Shown here: piece after piece, positions 44,687 through 52,978 of the stretch
Numbering within the stretch: position 1 is the stretch's first letter
Layout: each line of letters starts with the position of its first letter
Origin: Hymenobacter aerilatus
GTDB lineage: Bacteria; Bacteroidota; Bacteroidia; Cytophagales; Hymenobacteraceae
Direction: 5' to 3'
Length of the DNA stretch: 64,000 bases
NCBI RefSeq assembly: GCF_022921095.1
Contig: NZ_CP095053.1
Coordinates: 4,010,501 to 4,074,500, forward strand
Program-made: the position numbers and the translations under genes
The notes under the pieces: generated by a model
What the model saw: the letters and a program-made list of their open reading frames with translations, nothing else
Database searches by the model: none
Told to the model about the DNA's origin: nothing

Positions 44687-45121
44687 TCACCACTTCATCT
44701 TTTCCACCGGGCAGTGGGTATCGAGCCACGTCATGGCTGCTCGCTCTTCCAGAAAACGCCCTATCTGGTAGGGTAGGGTATCGAAGTAGGATAGCGGTAG
44801 GAGCGACGTATCAGATTCCAGCGCTTGCAAATGCATAGGTGCCAGCAGAAATGCTAGAAATACCCGCCCCTCCAACCGGCTCGCCAGCTGCGGATAAAAG
44901 ACTTCTATCATCCACGGAATACCGCTTTGGTTGGCATGGTCGCGGCGGCGGGCGTCGATCAACCAGCGCACGCAGCCATGAGTAGCGGCCGCGTTCAACA
45001 TCAGATTGTAGCCGTGCTGCATCTCTGCTACGCTGGGGTGGCGCATCCAACGGCTCACTAGCAGATTCAGATCGGCTCGGTACGTTAGGTCTAGATACTC
45101 CGGCGACGGTAGCTTCTGCAT
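44687..45121 (-). CDS. Hypothetical 144-residue protein, SpoIIAA/STAS-like pattern
   Basis: A soluble, cytosolic protein starting MQKLPSPEYLDLTYRADLNL. The order strand-helix-strand (YNLMLNAAATHGCVRWLIDA, then RVFLAFLLAP) recalls small alpha/beta STAS or SpoIIAA-like proteins common in this lineage, but the similarity is only in pattern. No catalytic motif is seen. Its last residues, EKMKW and the stop, are encoded by AAGATGAAGTGGTGA, which is repeat-unit sequence, so the original C-terminus may have been replaced. Confidence 0.55.
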   Translation of the reverse strand: MQKLPSPEYLDLTYRADLNLLVSRWMRHPSVAEMQHGYNLMLNAAATHGCVRWLIDARRRDHANQSGIPWMIEVFYPQLASRLEGRVFLAFLLAPMHLQALESDTSLLPLSYFDTLPYQIGRFLEERAAMTWLDTHCPVEKMKW

Positions 45122-45213
45122 ACGAATAGGGTAGGGAGATAGTGCGATATAACAGTTGGCGGCAGAACACCAAAAATGCGGCCAACCAGCACTATTTCAA
45201 GAAGCCTATCGAT

Positions 45214-46467
45214 CTAAAACACCTCCCCCACATTAAACGTCAGCGCCCGCGAGCCATCAAACCCAAAGCCATAGTCGATGGCCAGATTGGTGCGCGAGAG
45301 CTTGTTCAGGGCCACGCGTAGCCCTGCCCCCACAGCGGGCACTACCTTATCTAAGTGGTTGGTGCCGGGCTCCGACGCGGTTTGCGCATTGCCGAACGCC
45401 ACGCCGCCCAGCAGCCGGTTGCGCGTGATGCGAAACCGGTATTCGGCTTCGGCATACAGCATATTTTTGCCCCGAAAACGGCCCTGAATAAAACCACGAC
45501 CAGTGTTGTTGTACATGTCCCAGCCGGTGCTAGGCAGGTCGAGGTAGGGCGGCGTGCCTTGCAGCGTGATGTTGTTGTACGACCACAGGGCCAATGTATT
45601 GTTGGAGCCTTCGCGCAGGCGCAGGTAGCGGCGGGCCTCCAGCAGCAGCGTTTGGTAAGTACTGGTGCTACCCAGCAGCTTCAGGTTGGGGCGGTACAGT
45701 AGATTCACATAGGCGCCGCCCGGCTGAGGGTTGATGGCATTGCCGCGCGAGTCGTAGAGCAGGTTCAGGGCCACCCCCGACGACACCGACGAGCCCGTAA
45801 CGCCCCGCTCGTAGCCCGAAATGTGCGCTACCTCCTGCCCACCGTTGGTGCTCACAATGCCCCAGTGGTAGTCGAGCTGATAGCCCAGGCCGCCGTAGAA
45901 ATTGGGCAGGATGCGGCGCAGCATGGTTTGGTGGATGCGCAGGTAGTCGAACTCCATGTTCACCACGCCGCGGCGGGTGCTGGTGTGCGTGCCCAGGCCG
46001 TAGGTATTCTGAGGGTAGTGCATCAGGCGCCAGTCGCCAAGCCAGTTGATGCGGTTGCCGGGCGTCCAGATGGAGGACGTAGCCGTCAAGATCACCTGCT
46101 TGTTCTGCGTCACGGCCAGGGCCGATACCAGCGTGGAGATATTAGCATTGGGTTTCTGATACGCCACATTGCCCGCCACTTGCAGCAGCCCGCGGGTTTG
46201 CAGGGTGTAGCTCACCACAGGGATGATGGAGACAAAACGGTGGCCACTTTCCAGCGTGGCGGTGGTGTCGCGGGTGGCGGGGCGCAAGCGAGGGAAGAAG
46301 TACGTGAGCACGTCGCCTAGGTCGCGCCGGTCGTCGTCGGAAGCGGCCGAAGAGGGAGTGGCAGGCCGTTGCTGTACGGTATCCGTTTGGGCACGCGCCG
46401 GCGTCATAGTCACCAGCAACAACCCACTCAGCACCCACCACCAGCGCAAAAACAACGGCAACCCCAT
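45214..46467 (-). CDS. BamA/TamA-type outer-membrane barrel protein without POTRA domains
   Basis: A 417-residue protein with a signal peptide (RWWWVLSGLLLVTMTPARAQ). There is then a short linker and a continuous 16-strand-like barrel: LDYHWGIVST, VSSGVALNLLYDSRGNAINP (the typical Omp85/surface-antigen motif DSRGN.. PQPGGAYVNL) and LNKLSRTNLAIDYGFGFDGS near the end. The final GEVF is an aromatic barrel end. With no POTRA repeats it belongs to the short Omp85-like group whose cargo is unknown. It is divergent from the Gfo/Idh gene. Confidence 0.85.
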   Translation of the reverse strand: MGLPLFLRWWWVLSGLLLVTMTPARAQTDTVQQRPATPSSAASDDDRRDLGDVLTYFFPRLRPATRDTTATLESGHRFVSIIPVVSYTLQTRGLLQVAGNVAYQKPNANISTLVSALAVTQNKQVILTATSSIWTPGNRINWLGDWRLMHYPQNTYGLGTHTSTRRGVVNMEFDYLRIHQTMLRRILPNFYGGLGYQLDYHWGIVSTNGGQEVAHISGYERGVTGSSVSSGVALNLLYDSRGNAINPQPGGAYVNLLYRPNLKLLGSTSTYQTLLLEARRYLRLREGSNNTLALWSYNNITLQGTPPYLDLPSTGWDMYNNTGRGFIQGRFRGKNMLYAEAEYRFRITRNRLLGGVAFGNAQTASEPGTNHLDKVVPAVGAGLRVALNKLSRTNLAIDYGFGFDGSRALTFNVGEVF

Positions 46468-46632
46468 ACGTGCAAATCAAACAAAAACTACGCCCTACGC
46501 TTCCGCTTCCCCGGCGCTTCGTCCCATCAACCGCGCCGCTACCCGAAAGTTATGTACCACTTGGGGCCGTTACTTTTCAACCCATGCCCGTACACCCTTT
46601 CTATACCCTGTCTTCATTTCATCTCCTCCTCT

Positions 46633-48084
46633 ATGTCTATCACCAACGAATTATTGAACACTGTGCTGCGCGAAGCCAGGCGGGAAGTGTCGCGCAAGGA
46701 GTTTCTGAACCTGGCCGGCCGGGGCCTGGCCGTGGGCGTAGCGGCCGGCACCCTGGCCAGCTGCCAGGATAAATCGGGTGCGGCCAGCGGTGGCGGCGCG
46801 GTGGCAGCTACCGTGCCCACCACGGGCACGCCGGCCTCGCAGGTAGACGCCTCTACCACCTACACTGCTCCTGATGGACAGAAAATCCCGTCGTCGGAAG
46901 CCGTGTCGCCGCCCGCCAAGGTACCCACCGATGTGGAAAAGCCCATTGAGCTGGAAGCCTGGAAGTCGGACGTAGACCCGCAATCTGGCCCTACCCCTAC
47001 CCCCCTACCCCCCGACCGTCGGGTAGGCTACGCGCTGGTGGGCCTGGGCCACCTCACGCTGGAGGAGTTGTTGCCTGCATTTGGGGAATGCAAGAAATCG
47101 AAGCCGGTGGCGCTGGTGAGCGGCTCGCCGGAGAAGCTGAAGAAGGTAGCCGCGCAGTACGGCATCAAGCCTGAAAGCTGCTACAGCTACGAGAACTACG
47201 AAAAGCTGAAGGACAACCCCGAGGTGAAGGCCATCTACATTGTGCTACCTAACTCCATGCACGCGGAGTACGTGATTCGGGGGGCGCAAACCGGCAAGCA
47301 CATTCTTTGCGAAAAGCCCATGGCCACTTCGCCCGAGGAGTGCCAGGCCATGATTGACGCCTGCAACAAGAATAAGGTGAAGCTGATGATTGCCTACCGT
47401 ATTCAGTACGAGCCTTATAACCGCCAAGTGCGCGACATGATACGCGATAAGAAGTTTGGCGAGGTGAAATACATTCAGGCTCAAAACAGCCAGAGCTCGG
47501 CCAACCCCGACCACTGGCGCCACAAGAAAGCCCTGGCCGGCGGCGGCGCCCTCCCCGACATTGGCCTGTATTGCCTGAACACAACGCGCTTCTTGCTAGG
47601 TACTGAGCCTACTGAGGTATTTGCCTATAGCTACAGCACACCCGGCAACCCGCTGTTTAAGGAAGTAGAGGAGATGATGACTTTCCAGCTGCGCTTCCCC
47701 AACGGCATTATTGTCGACAACATCACGCACTACAACACCCACGACTCGCGCTTCTACCGCGTGAATACCGAGAAGGGTTGGCTGCACCTGAACAATGCCT
47801 ACGCCTACACCGGGCAGCAGCTGCAAACCTCACACGCCGAGGGCAAGGCCAAGATGGAAAACCACATCACCATCCCGGCCAAAAACCAGTTTGCCGCCGA
47901 AATGGACCACTTCTCGGAGTGCATTCTGGACAACAAAAAGCCTCACACGCCCGGCGAAGAGGGCTTGCAGGACCACCGCATTATGGCGGCCATCTACCAG
48001 TCGGCCCGCGAGGGTAGGCCCGTGAAGCTGGCCCCCGTGCAAGGCACCGACGTATTCCGCGGCCCCGAGCCGAAGGAAGCGTAA
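46633..48084 (+). CDS. Gfo/Idh/MocA-family oxidoreductase, exported
   Basis: A 483-residue NAD(P)-dependent sugar or inositol dehydrogenase-type enzyme, related to glucose-fructose oxidoreductase. The N-terminus has SRKEFLNLAGRGLAVG, a variant twin-arginine signal, leading to a lipobox-like TLASC (C44). Export in folded form and lipid attachment are therefore possible. A Pro/Thr/Ser-rich linker to ~130 is followed by the Rossmann fold (VGYALVGLGHLTLEELLPAF) and the EKPMATSPEEC motif with the catalytic-region Lys. I start at the ATG at 46633; the open frame upstream has no signal features. A sugar-type permease gene follows after a large palindrome. Confidence 0.88.
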   Translation: MSITNELLNTVLREARREVSRKEFLNLAGRGLAVGVAAGTLASCQDKSGAASGGGAVAATVPTTGTPASQVDASTTYTAPDGQKIPSSEAVSPPAKVPTDVEKPIELEAWKSDVDPQSGPTPTPLPPDRRVGYALVGLGHLTLEELLPAFGECKKSKPVALVSGSPEKLKKVAAQYGIKPESCYSYENYEKLKDNPEVKAIYIVLPNSMHAEYVIRGAQTGKHILCEKPMATSPEECQAMIDACNKNKVKLMIAYRIQYEPYNRQVRDMIRDKKFGEVKYIQAQNSQSSANPDHWRHKKALAGGGALPDIGLYCLNTTRFLLGTEPTEVFAYSYSTPGNPLFKEVEEMMTFQLRFPNGIIVDNITHYNTHDSRFYRVNTEKGWLHLNNAYAYTGQQLQTSHAEGKAKMENHITIPAKNQFAAEMDHFSECILDNKKPHTPGEEGLQDHRIMAAIYQSAREGRPVKLAPVQGTDVFRGPEPKEA

Positions 48085-48104
48085 AGAAATATTGCGTGCT
48101 AATG

Positions 48105-48239
48105 ATGGCGCGGGACTATGCCCCGTGTCTACTACTAGCAGGCTGCTGGCCTCCGTCGTCTGCGCTACCAAGAGGATTGTTCTAGCGGTGCAGGCCAGAG
48201 GCCTGCTAGTAGTAGACGCGGGGCATAGTCCCGCGCCAT
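48105..48239. repeat. Large palindrome of a second type
   Basis: A 135-bp inverted repeat. ATGGCGCGGGACTATGCCCC on the left is matched exactly on the right, and the pairing continues through GTCTACTACTAGCAGG to about 48 bp with only a few mismatches. The central ~40 nt is unpaired. It shares no sequence with the CTGTCATCC family. It lies between the Gfo/Idh and permease genes and would form a strong hairpin in RNA. Confidence 0.85.
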
Positions 48240-48288
48240 AGCATGCGTACAACTAACGCGCTATTGTTTTCTCATTTACCCTACTACC

Positions 48289-49311
48289 ATGTTTATCCTT
48301 GAGCAAACCGGATTAGCCATTGGCGTTTGCCTGCTGGCCATGCTCTGCTGGGGCTCGTGGTCGAACGGGCAGAAAATAGCCGCCCGCGACAAAGTGCCCA
48401 TCACGCTGTTTTACCGCGACTACGTGCTGGGCATTGTGCTATGGGCAGTGGCGGCAGCTTTCACGCTGGGCAGCCTGGGCGAAGACGGGCGGCCCTTTCT
48501 AGAAGATGTACGCAAAGCCGACTGGGCCATGTTGGGTCTGGCGCTGGCGGCGGGGGTAGCCTTCAACCTAGGCAACCAGTTGCTGGTGGCGGGTATTCAG
48601 GCGGCAGGACTGGCCATTGGCATGCCCGTGGGTTCTAGTATTGCGCTGGCCTTGGGCTTGGTGGTGAACTATATGGCCGAGCCTGAAGGACACGTGGCCT
48701 TGCTGGCCGCCGGTGGGGCCGTGGTGCTGGTATCCATTGCGTGCAGTGCCTTTGCCTACCTCAAGAAAGAAGCAGACAAGCCGGAAGATGATGACGCAAA
48801 AAGCGGCAAAACCCGCGGCCTGCTCATTGCTGGCTCAGCTGGCCTCGCCAACGGCTTTTTTTTCTGGATGATTACCACCTCCATGGCTTCTGACTTTGCC
48901 TACCCTGAGCGCGGTCAGCTCACGCCCTACACGGCGCTGGTGGTATTTGCGGTCGGCATGGTCATCAGCAACCCGCTGCTTGAGCAGATCCTGCGGCGCT
49001 TTGCCGATACGCCCGAAGCTGCCCAGCTCCGCTATCGCGATGTGACCACCCGCCACCACTGGGTAGGCGTGGGCAGCGGCCTGCTTTGGGGCCTGGGCAT
49101 GACCTCCTTGCTGGTGGCCTCCACCGAGGCCGGCAACGCCATTTCTTTCGGCATCAGCCAGGGTGCTACGGTGGTCGGCGTGCTCTGGGGGTTGTTTGCC
49201 TGGAAAGAATTTAAGGGCGCTCCAGGCCCTGCTTACCGCTGGCTGTGGGCCATGGGCGGCACCTACGTGCTAGGCGTCGGGCTGATTGTAGCGGCGCGGC
49301 TGGGCGGCTAA
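48289..49311 (+). CDS. GRP/RhaT-type sugar permease of the DMT superfamily
   Basis: A 340-residue inner-membrane protein with about ten hydrophobic segments. Conserved family stretches are AMLCWGSWSNGQKIA, FYRDYVLGIVLW, AGVAFNLGNQLLVAGIQAAG with GMPVGSSIALALG, and AISFGISQGATVVGVLWGLF. Such proteins are often listed as multidrug DMT permeases, but the GRP/rhamnose-type layout fits sugar uptake better. Its position after a Gfo/Idh enzyme gene supports transport of a sugar or polyol. The substrate is unknown. Confidence 0.82.
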   Translation: MFILEQTGLAIGVCLLAMLCWGSWSNGQKIAARDKVPITLFYRDYVLGIVLWAVAAAFTLGSLGEDGRPFLEDVRKADWAMLGLALAAGVAFNLGNQLLVAGIQAAGLAIGMPVGSSIALALGLVVNYMAEPEGHVALLAAGGAVVLVSIACSAFAYLKKEADKPEDDDAKSGKTRGLLIAGSAGLANGFFFWMITTSMASDFAYPERGQLTPYTALVVFAVGMVISNPLLEQILRRFADTPEAAQLRYRDVTTRHHWVGVGSGLLWGLGMTSLLVASTEAGNAISFGISQGATVVGVLWGLFAWKEFKGAPGPAYRWLWAMGGTYVLGVGLIVAARLGG

Positions 49312-49411
49312 CCAGAACTCAGAGGGTAGGGGCTGCACGGTGCGGCTCGCCTCTGCGCAGGAAATGCTGTGCAGAAAATCAGCTCATCATTCCACCCTCA
49401 GTACGCTTAGT

Positions 49412-49493
49412 GCAATACCATAGCATAAATATATTCATACTATATATTTTGTAAATACCAGATTATAGGTATTGCCAAGGCCTCTGCAATACC
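49412..49493 (+). promoter_or_regulatory. Three GCAATACC boxes upstream of the LuxR-type regulator
   Basis: GCAATACC occurs at 49412-49419 and 49486-49493, and its complement GGTATTGC at 49468-49475. The last two form a 26-bp dyad (8-bp arms, 10-nt spacer). Between the first and second boxes lies an AT-rich stretch with TATATATTTTGTAAA, close to a -7 element. This looks like an operator set around a promoter for the gene at 49584. Confidence 0.5.
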
Positions 49494-49583
49494 GGAATTT
49501 TAACCATTCCACCGTCGGCAACGGCCTATGCTGCTTGCTCGAACTAGCGCCTTGGTTCCTACCTTCCATCCCTAACCAGTCAG

Positions 49584-50216
49584 ATGGTTATGGCTCCTTC
49601 CTCTCTTTCCGTTTTGGTGGCGGCTACGCCTTCTTTGCAGCGCCATGGGTTATTGGCTACCCTGCACGAGGCCTGGCCCGACCTTACCACCGACACCACC
49701 TCCGATGCCAGCCAGCTGGCGCAGCTGGTGCGACACCACAACTACGCCCTGGCGATTATAGACGGCCTTTTGCCCGGCCTGCGGTTGCCCGAGCATTTGC
49801 TGCCGCTGTGGCCCCGGCTGCCAGTGCTGCTGCTTACGGGCAGCCGCTTGCCCGCTGCCGTGCGCCAGCAGTTGTTGCAGGCCGGCACGGTGGCGTTGCT
49901 GCCCTACCATACCACGCCTGCCCACATCGTAGAGGCGGTAGAGCGGCTCCTGCGCGACCTGCGCAGCGCGTTGCCCGTTGCCCCCCCGGCTACACGTCGG
50001 GCTGCGGCGCCGGCCACGGCCTTCAGCCGCCGCGAGCTTGAAGTGTTGCGGCTGGTAGTGGCCGACTGCTGCAACCAGGAAATTGCCGACCGCCTATACC
50101 TGAGCGTGCGCACTGTGGAAAGCCACCGCCGGGCGCTCTTGCAGAAAGCCGGCGCCAAAACGCTGGTAGGCCTGGTGGTACAGGCCGTGCGCGAGGGGTG
50201 GGTAGCAGTGGCCTGA
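49584..50216 (+). CDS. NarL/FixJ-type regulator with a degenerate receiver domain
   Basis: A 210-residue protein. A receiver-like domain (about 8-125) is followed by an Ala/Pro linker and a LuxR-type helix-turn-helix (about 148-205: FSRRELEVLRLVVADCCNQE... LYLSVRTVESHRRALLQKAG). The presumed phosphoacceptor D60 (LAIIDGLLPG) is kept. The N-terminal acidic pair of active receivers is absent (VLVAATPS instead of IVDDH), and the conserved Lys near 110 is replaced (LLPYHT), so normal phosphorylation is doubtful. No histidine kinase is adjacent. The dyads upstream may be its own operators. Confidence 0.82.
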   Translation: MVMAPSSLSVLVAATPSLQRHGLLATLHEAWPDLTTDTTSDASQLAQLVRHHNYALAIIDGLLPGLRLPEHLLPLWPRLPVLLLTGSRLPAAVRQQLLQAGTVALLPYHTTPAHIVEAVERLLRDLRSALPVAPPATRRAAAPATAFSRRELEVLRLVVADCCNQEIADRLYLSVRTVESHRRALLQKAGAKTLVGLVVQAVREGWVAVA

Positions 50217-50324
50217 TGCGCCGCCGCTAGGCTGGGGCAGTTTACGGGGAGCGGGAATGCGAGTAGCGTTTTTGCCGGGCAGCGCCTACCTTCCGGCTTC
50301 GCACGCTCGTCTCCTCCCTCCTCA

Positions 50325-51947
50325 ATGCTCCCCGACAACTTGCACGCTACCATTCTGCTTATTCTGGGCCTGCTGCTGGCCATGCTCCTGCTCGTAATGC
50401 TGGGGCAGAAGCTGCGCATCTCCTACCCTATCTTTCTGGTACTGGCCGGCTTGGCGCTCAGCTTTGTGCCAGGACTGCCGCGCGTCGTCATCGACCCCGA
50501 CCTGATCTTCCTGATTTTCCTACCCCCTTTGCTCTACCAGGCCGCCTGGGAAACCTCCTGGAAAGACTTCTGGCGCTGGAAACGACCTATTCTGCTATTG
50601 GCGCTCGGGCTGGTCTTTTTCACCTCTACCCTGGTGGCCTACGCCTCGCGCCGTCTGATTCCGGGGTTCACGCTGCCGCTGGGCTTTTTGCTGGGCGGCA
50701 TCATCTCCCCGCCCGATGCCGTGGCGGCCACCTCCGTGCTACGGGGCGTGCAGGTGCCGCGGCGCATCACCAGCATTCTGGAAGGCGAAAGCCTCATCAA
50801 CGATGCCAGCAGCCTGATTGTGTTTCGGTTTGCGCTGGCTACAGTGTTGTCGGGCACGTTTGTGTGGCAGGAGGCTATTAGCAGCTTCTTGCTGGTGAGC
50901 GGTATGGGCGTGGTGGTGGGTTTGGTGATGGCACATGGCTTCTACCTCATGCACCGCTACCTGCCCACCACGCCCAGCATCAACACGGTGCTCACCTTCA
51001 TTGCACCCTACGGCATGTACCTGGTGGCCGAGGAGTTCCATTTTTCGGGGGTGCTGGCCGTGGTGAGCGGGGGGCTGCTGATGTCGTTTCGCTCGCACCG
51101 GGTGTTTGATGCCGATACGCGCCTGCAGGCCAATAGCGTGTGGGCCAGCGTGGGCTTTGCGCTCAATGGCCTGGTGTTCATCCTGATTGGGCTGGAGCTA
51201 CCCCAGGTGGTGGAGGGGCTGGGCTCCTACTCCCTACCCCAGGCCATCACCTACGGCCTGCTTATCAGCGCCCTGGTCATATTGATTCGGTTGCTGTGGT
51301 TATTTCCGGCAGCGTTTGTGCCGCGTTGGCTGAGTGCCGGTATTCGGCGCCGCGAAACCAGCCCCGGTTGGCAGGGGCCGGTGGTGATAGGCTGGGCCGG
51401 TATGCGGGGCGTGGTGTCGCTGGCCTCAGCGCTGTCGGTGCCCCTGCTGCTCGCCGATGGGCAGGCGTTTCCGCAGCGCAACCTGATCTTGTTTATCACC
51501 TTCGTGGTGATTTTGGTGACATTGGTATTTCAGGGCCTTACCCTACCCCTGGTCATTCGCCTGAGTGGCGTGGGCCAGCTCGAAGAGCACATACCCGCCG
51601 AGGAGCAGGAAGCCGGCATCCGGCTGCGGCTGCGGCGCGTGGCCCTTGCGTATATGGCCGAGCACTACACGGCCGACGTGCAGCACAACGAGCTGATCAG
51701 GGCCTTGCAGCAGCGCATGCAAGCCGAGGCCCAGCGCACCGGCAACTTGCTCGAAGCCCTCGACTACGACGAAACCAAGCGCCAGGCCCTGCAACGCTAC
51801 CACCAAGTACTGCTGCAAGTGCTGCGCGTGCAGCGCGAGGAGCTGTTTGTGCTGCGCCGCGAGGATGTATTCGACGAGGAGATGCTGCGCCACCAGGAAG
51901 CCCAGCTCGACCTGGATGAGGCCAAAATCAGCCACATGCCGCATTAA
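50325..51947 (+). CDS. CPA1-family Na+/H+ antiporter
   Basis: A 540-residue inner-membrane protein with about 12 membrane segments up to ~410, then a ~130-residue charged, helical cytosolic tail (EEHIPAEEQEAGIRLRLRRV... QHNELIRALQQRMQ). The ion-site motifs of the NhaP/NHE type are present: LGGIISPPDAVAATSVLRG with the ion-binding Asp, and ILEGESLINDASSLIVFR. It exports sodium (or potassium) in exchange for protons. It lies 108 bp downstream of the regulator, possibly co-transcribed with it. Confidence 0.93.
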   Translation: MLPDNLHATILLILGLLLAMLLLVMLGQKLRISYPIFLVLAGLALSFVPGLPRVVIDPDLIFLIFLPPLLYQAAWETSWKDFWRWKRPILLLALGLVFFTSTLVAYASRRLIPGFTLPLGFLLGGIISPPDAVAATSVLRGVQVPRRITSILEGESLINDASSLIVFRFALATVLSGTFVWQEAISSFLLVSGMGVVVGLVMAHGFYLMHRYLPTTPSINTVLTFIAPYGMYLVAEEFHFSGVLAVVSGGLLMSFRSHRVFDADTRLQANSVWASVGFALNGLVFILIGLELPQVVEGLGSYSLPQAITYGLLISALVILIRLLWLFPAAFVPRWLSAGIRRRETSPGWQGPVVIGWAGMRGVVSLASALSVPLLLADGQAFPQRNLILFITFVVILVTLVFQGLTLPLVIRLSGVGQLEEHIPAEEQEAGIRLRLRRVALAYMAEHYTADVQHNELIRALQQRMQAEAQRTGNLLEALDYDETKRQALQRYHQVLLQVLRVQREELFVLRREDVFDEEMLRHQEAQLDLDEAKISHMPH

Positions 51948-52001
51948 GCGAGCGGGCAGGCGTTTTGTAGGTGAGATGCAGAAGTTGAGATATAGATAGG
52001 T

Positions 52002-52039
52002 GCAGACGACGAGACGCAAGTAGGCGTCTCGTCGTCTGC
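52002..52039. repeat. GAGACGC hairpin 1
   Basis: GCAGACGACGAGACGC (52002-52017) pairs perfectly with 52024-52039, leaving the loop AAGTAG. The 16-bp stem may terminate antiporter transcription. The core GAGACGCAAGTA recurs at 52078. Confidence 0.75.
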
Positions 52040-52070
52040 GCCGCTAGGAATCGTTTAGGCGCCAGTAGTT

Positions 52071-52100
52071 CAACGATGAGACGCAAGTATGCGTCTCTAC
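52071..52100. repeat. GAGACGC hairpin 2
   Basis: GAGACGCA (52078-52085) pairs with TGCGTCTC (52090-52097) around AGTA. It shares GAGACGCAAGTA and GCGTCTC with hairpin 1, so both are probably members of one short dispersed repeat. Confidence 0.65.
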
Positions 52101-52303
52101 GCCGTGCCAGGAGTAAGGCAGACCGCTTCGCAAGCCTAGGCTATTGCTTTATATACTGAGCGTGTAAAGCAAGGTATTTTCAGATACCTCCTTGATGCTC
52201 AACCTACAACAGCAAAAAGACGTTTAGGAATCAACTCATCACTCAGCCTATCTCACGTTGCGGCACACAGCATCACGAAAAGCCGCTTCCCTCAACCAAC
52301 CTT

Positions 52304-52969
52304 ATGGAGACTATCCTTCAACCCGACTCCGTATTTGAGCCCTCGGCCGTGCTGGGGCAGCAGGCGCTGCTGGGCAACCTTAGCCGGGCAGTGCTGCCCA
52401 TCACCACCCAGGCCGTGCGGATGAGCCTAAAGTCGGTGTTCATCAACCGGATTCGGGAGTTGGGAAAAGGCGAGATTCAGGTGATTAGCGTGGTGACGGA
52501 TGGCGTATCGGCGGAGCCCATTCAGCTATGCTCGGAAGTGTACCGAAAGGTGAGGAAGCGCACCGACCTACCCATTGGTCCCGGCGGCATTACGCTCTAC
52601 CGCACCCAGTCCGCAGACAAGATTCCGCCCTTTTTAGACTACCGCATCCTGGTGATGGAGCTGGACGACGACGCCCGCCAGGCCGGCGACTTGCTGGATC
52701 AGGTACGCCAGGACAGTCAGTTTCAGAGCTTCCGGGATTCGCTGTTGCAGGTGACCACCTTCACGGCCCCGCAGATTGCCCTTATCGGCGCCGCCACCGA
52801 CTTCACCCTCAACATCATCGCCAAGCTCCTCAAAGCCAATAAGGACGACCAGCTGTATCTGCTACGCGGCTCCTTCGACAATGCTTTCGACGACCTGGGC
52901 GTGGGCTTTGGCGAAATCACCCAGGGCAATCGTAACGTGACGGTGAAGTATCAGGTGGAGGCCGTGTAG
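52304..52969 (+). CDS. Hypothetical 221-residue protein
   Basis: A soluble protein starting METILQPDSVFEPSAVLGQQ. The middle (FINRIRELGKGEIQVISVVT) and the end (LYLLRGSFDNAFDDLGVGFG, RNVTVKYQVEAV) are beta-rich, with no signal peptide and no membrane segment. I do not recognise its family. Codon use matches its neighbours. It converges on the HNH gene with only 9 bp between the stop codons. Confidence 0.6.
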   Translation: METILQPDSVFEPSAVLGQQALLGNLSRAVLPITTQAVRMSLKSVFINRIRELGKGEIQVISVVTDGVSAEPIQLCSEVYRKVRKRTDLPIGPGGITLYRTQSADKIPPFLDYRILVMELDDDARQAGDLLDQVRQDSQFQSFRDSLLQVTTFTAPQIALIGAATDFTLNIIAKLLKANKDDQLYLLRGSFDNAFDDLGVGFGEITQGNRNVTVKYQVEAV

Positions 52970-52978
52970 CGCCCCGCC

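Larger units (their letters stand above)
51948..52303. other. Intergenic region with GAGACGC hairpins
   Basis: This 356-bp gap between the antiporter gene and the next gene contains two related hairpins (listed separately). The rest, about 52110-52303, holds no gene that I can support and no clear promoter. Confidence 0.5.

Noticed and set aside
49472..50041. 189-codon frame overlapping the LuxR-type regulator
   Set aside because: The overlapping frame at 49584-50216 has clear receiver and helix-turn-helix motifs; this one is Arg/Ala/Pro-rich without domains.
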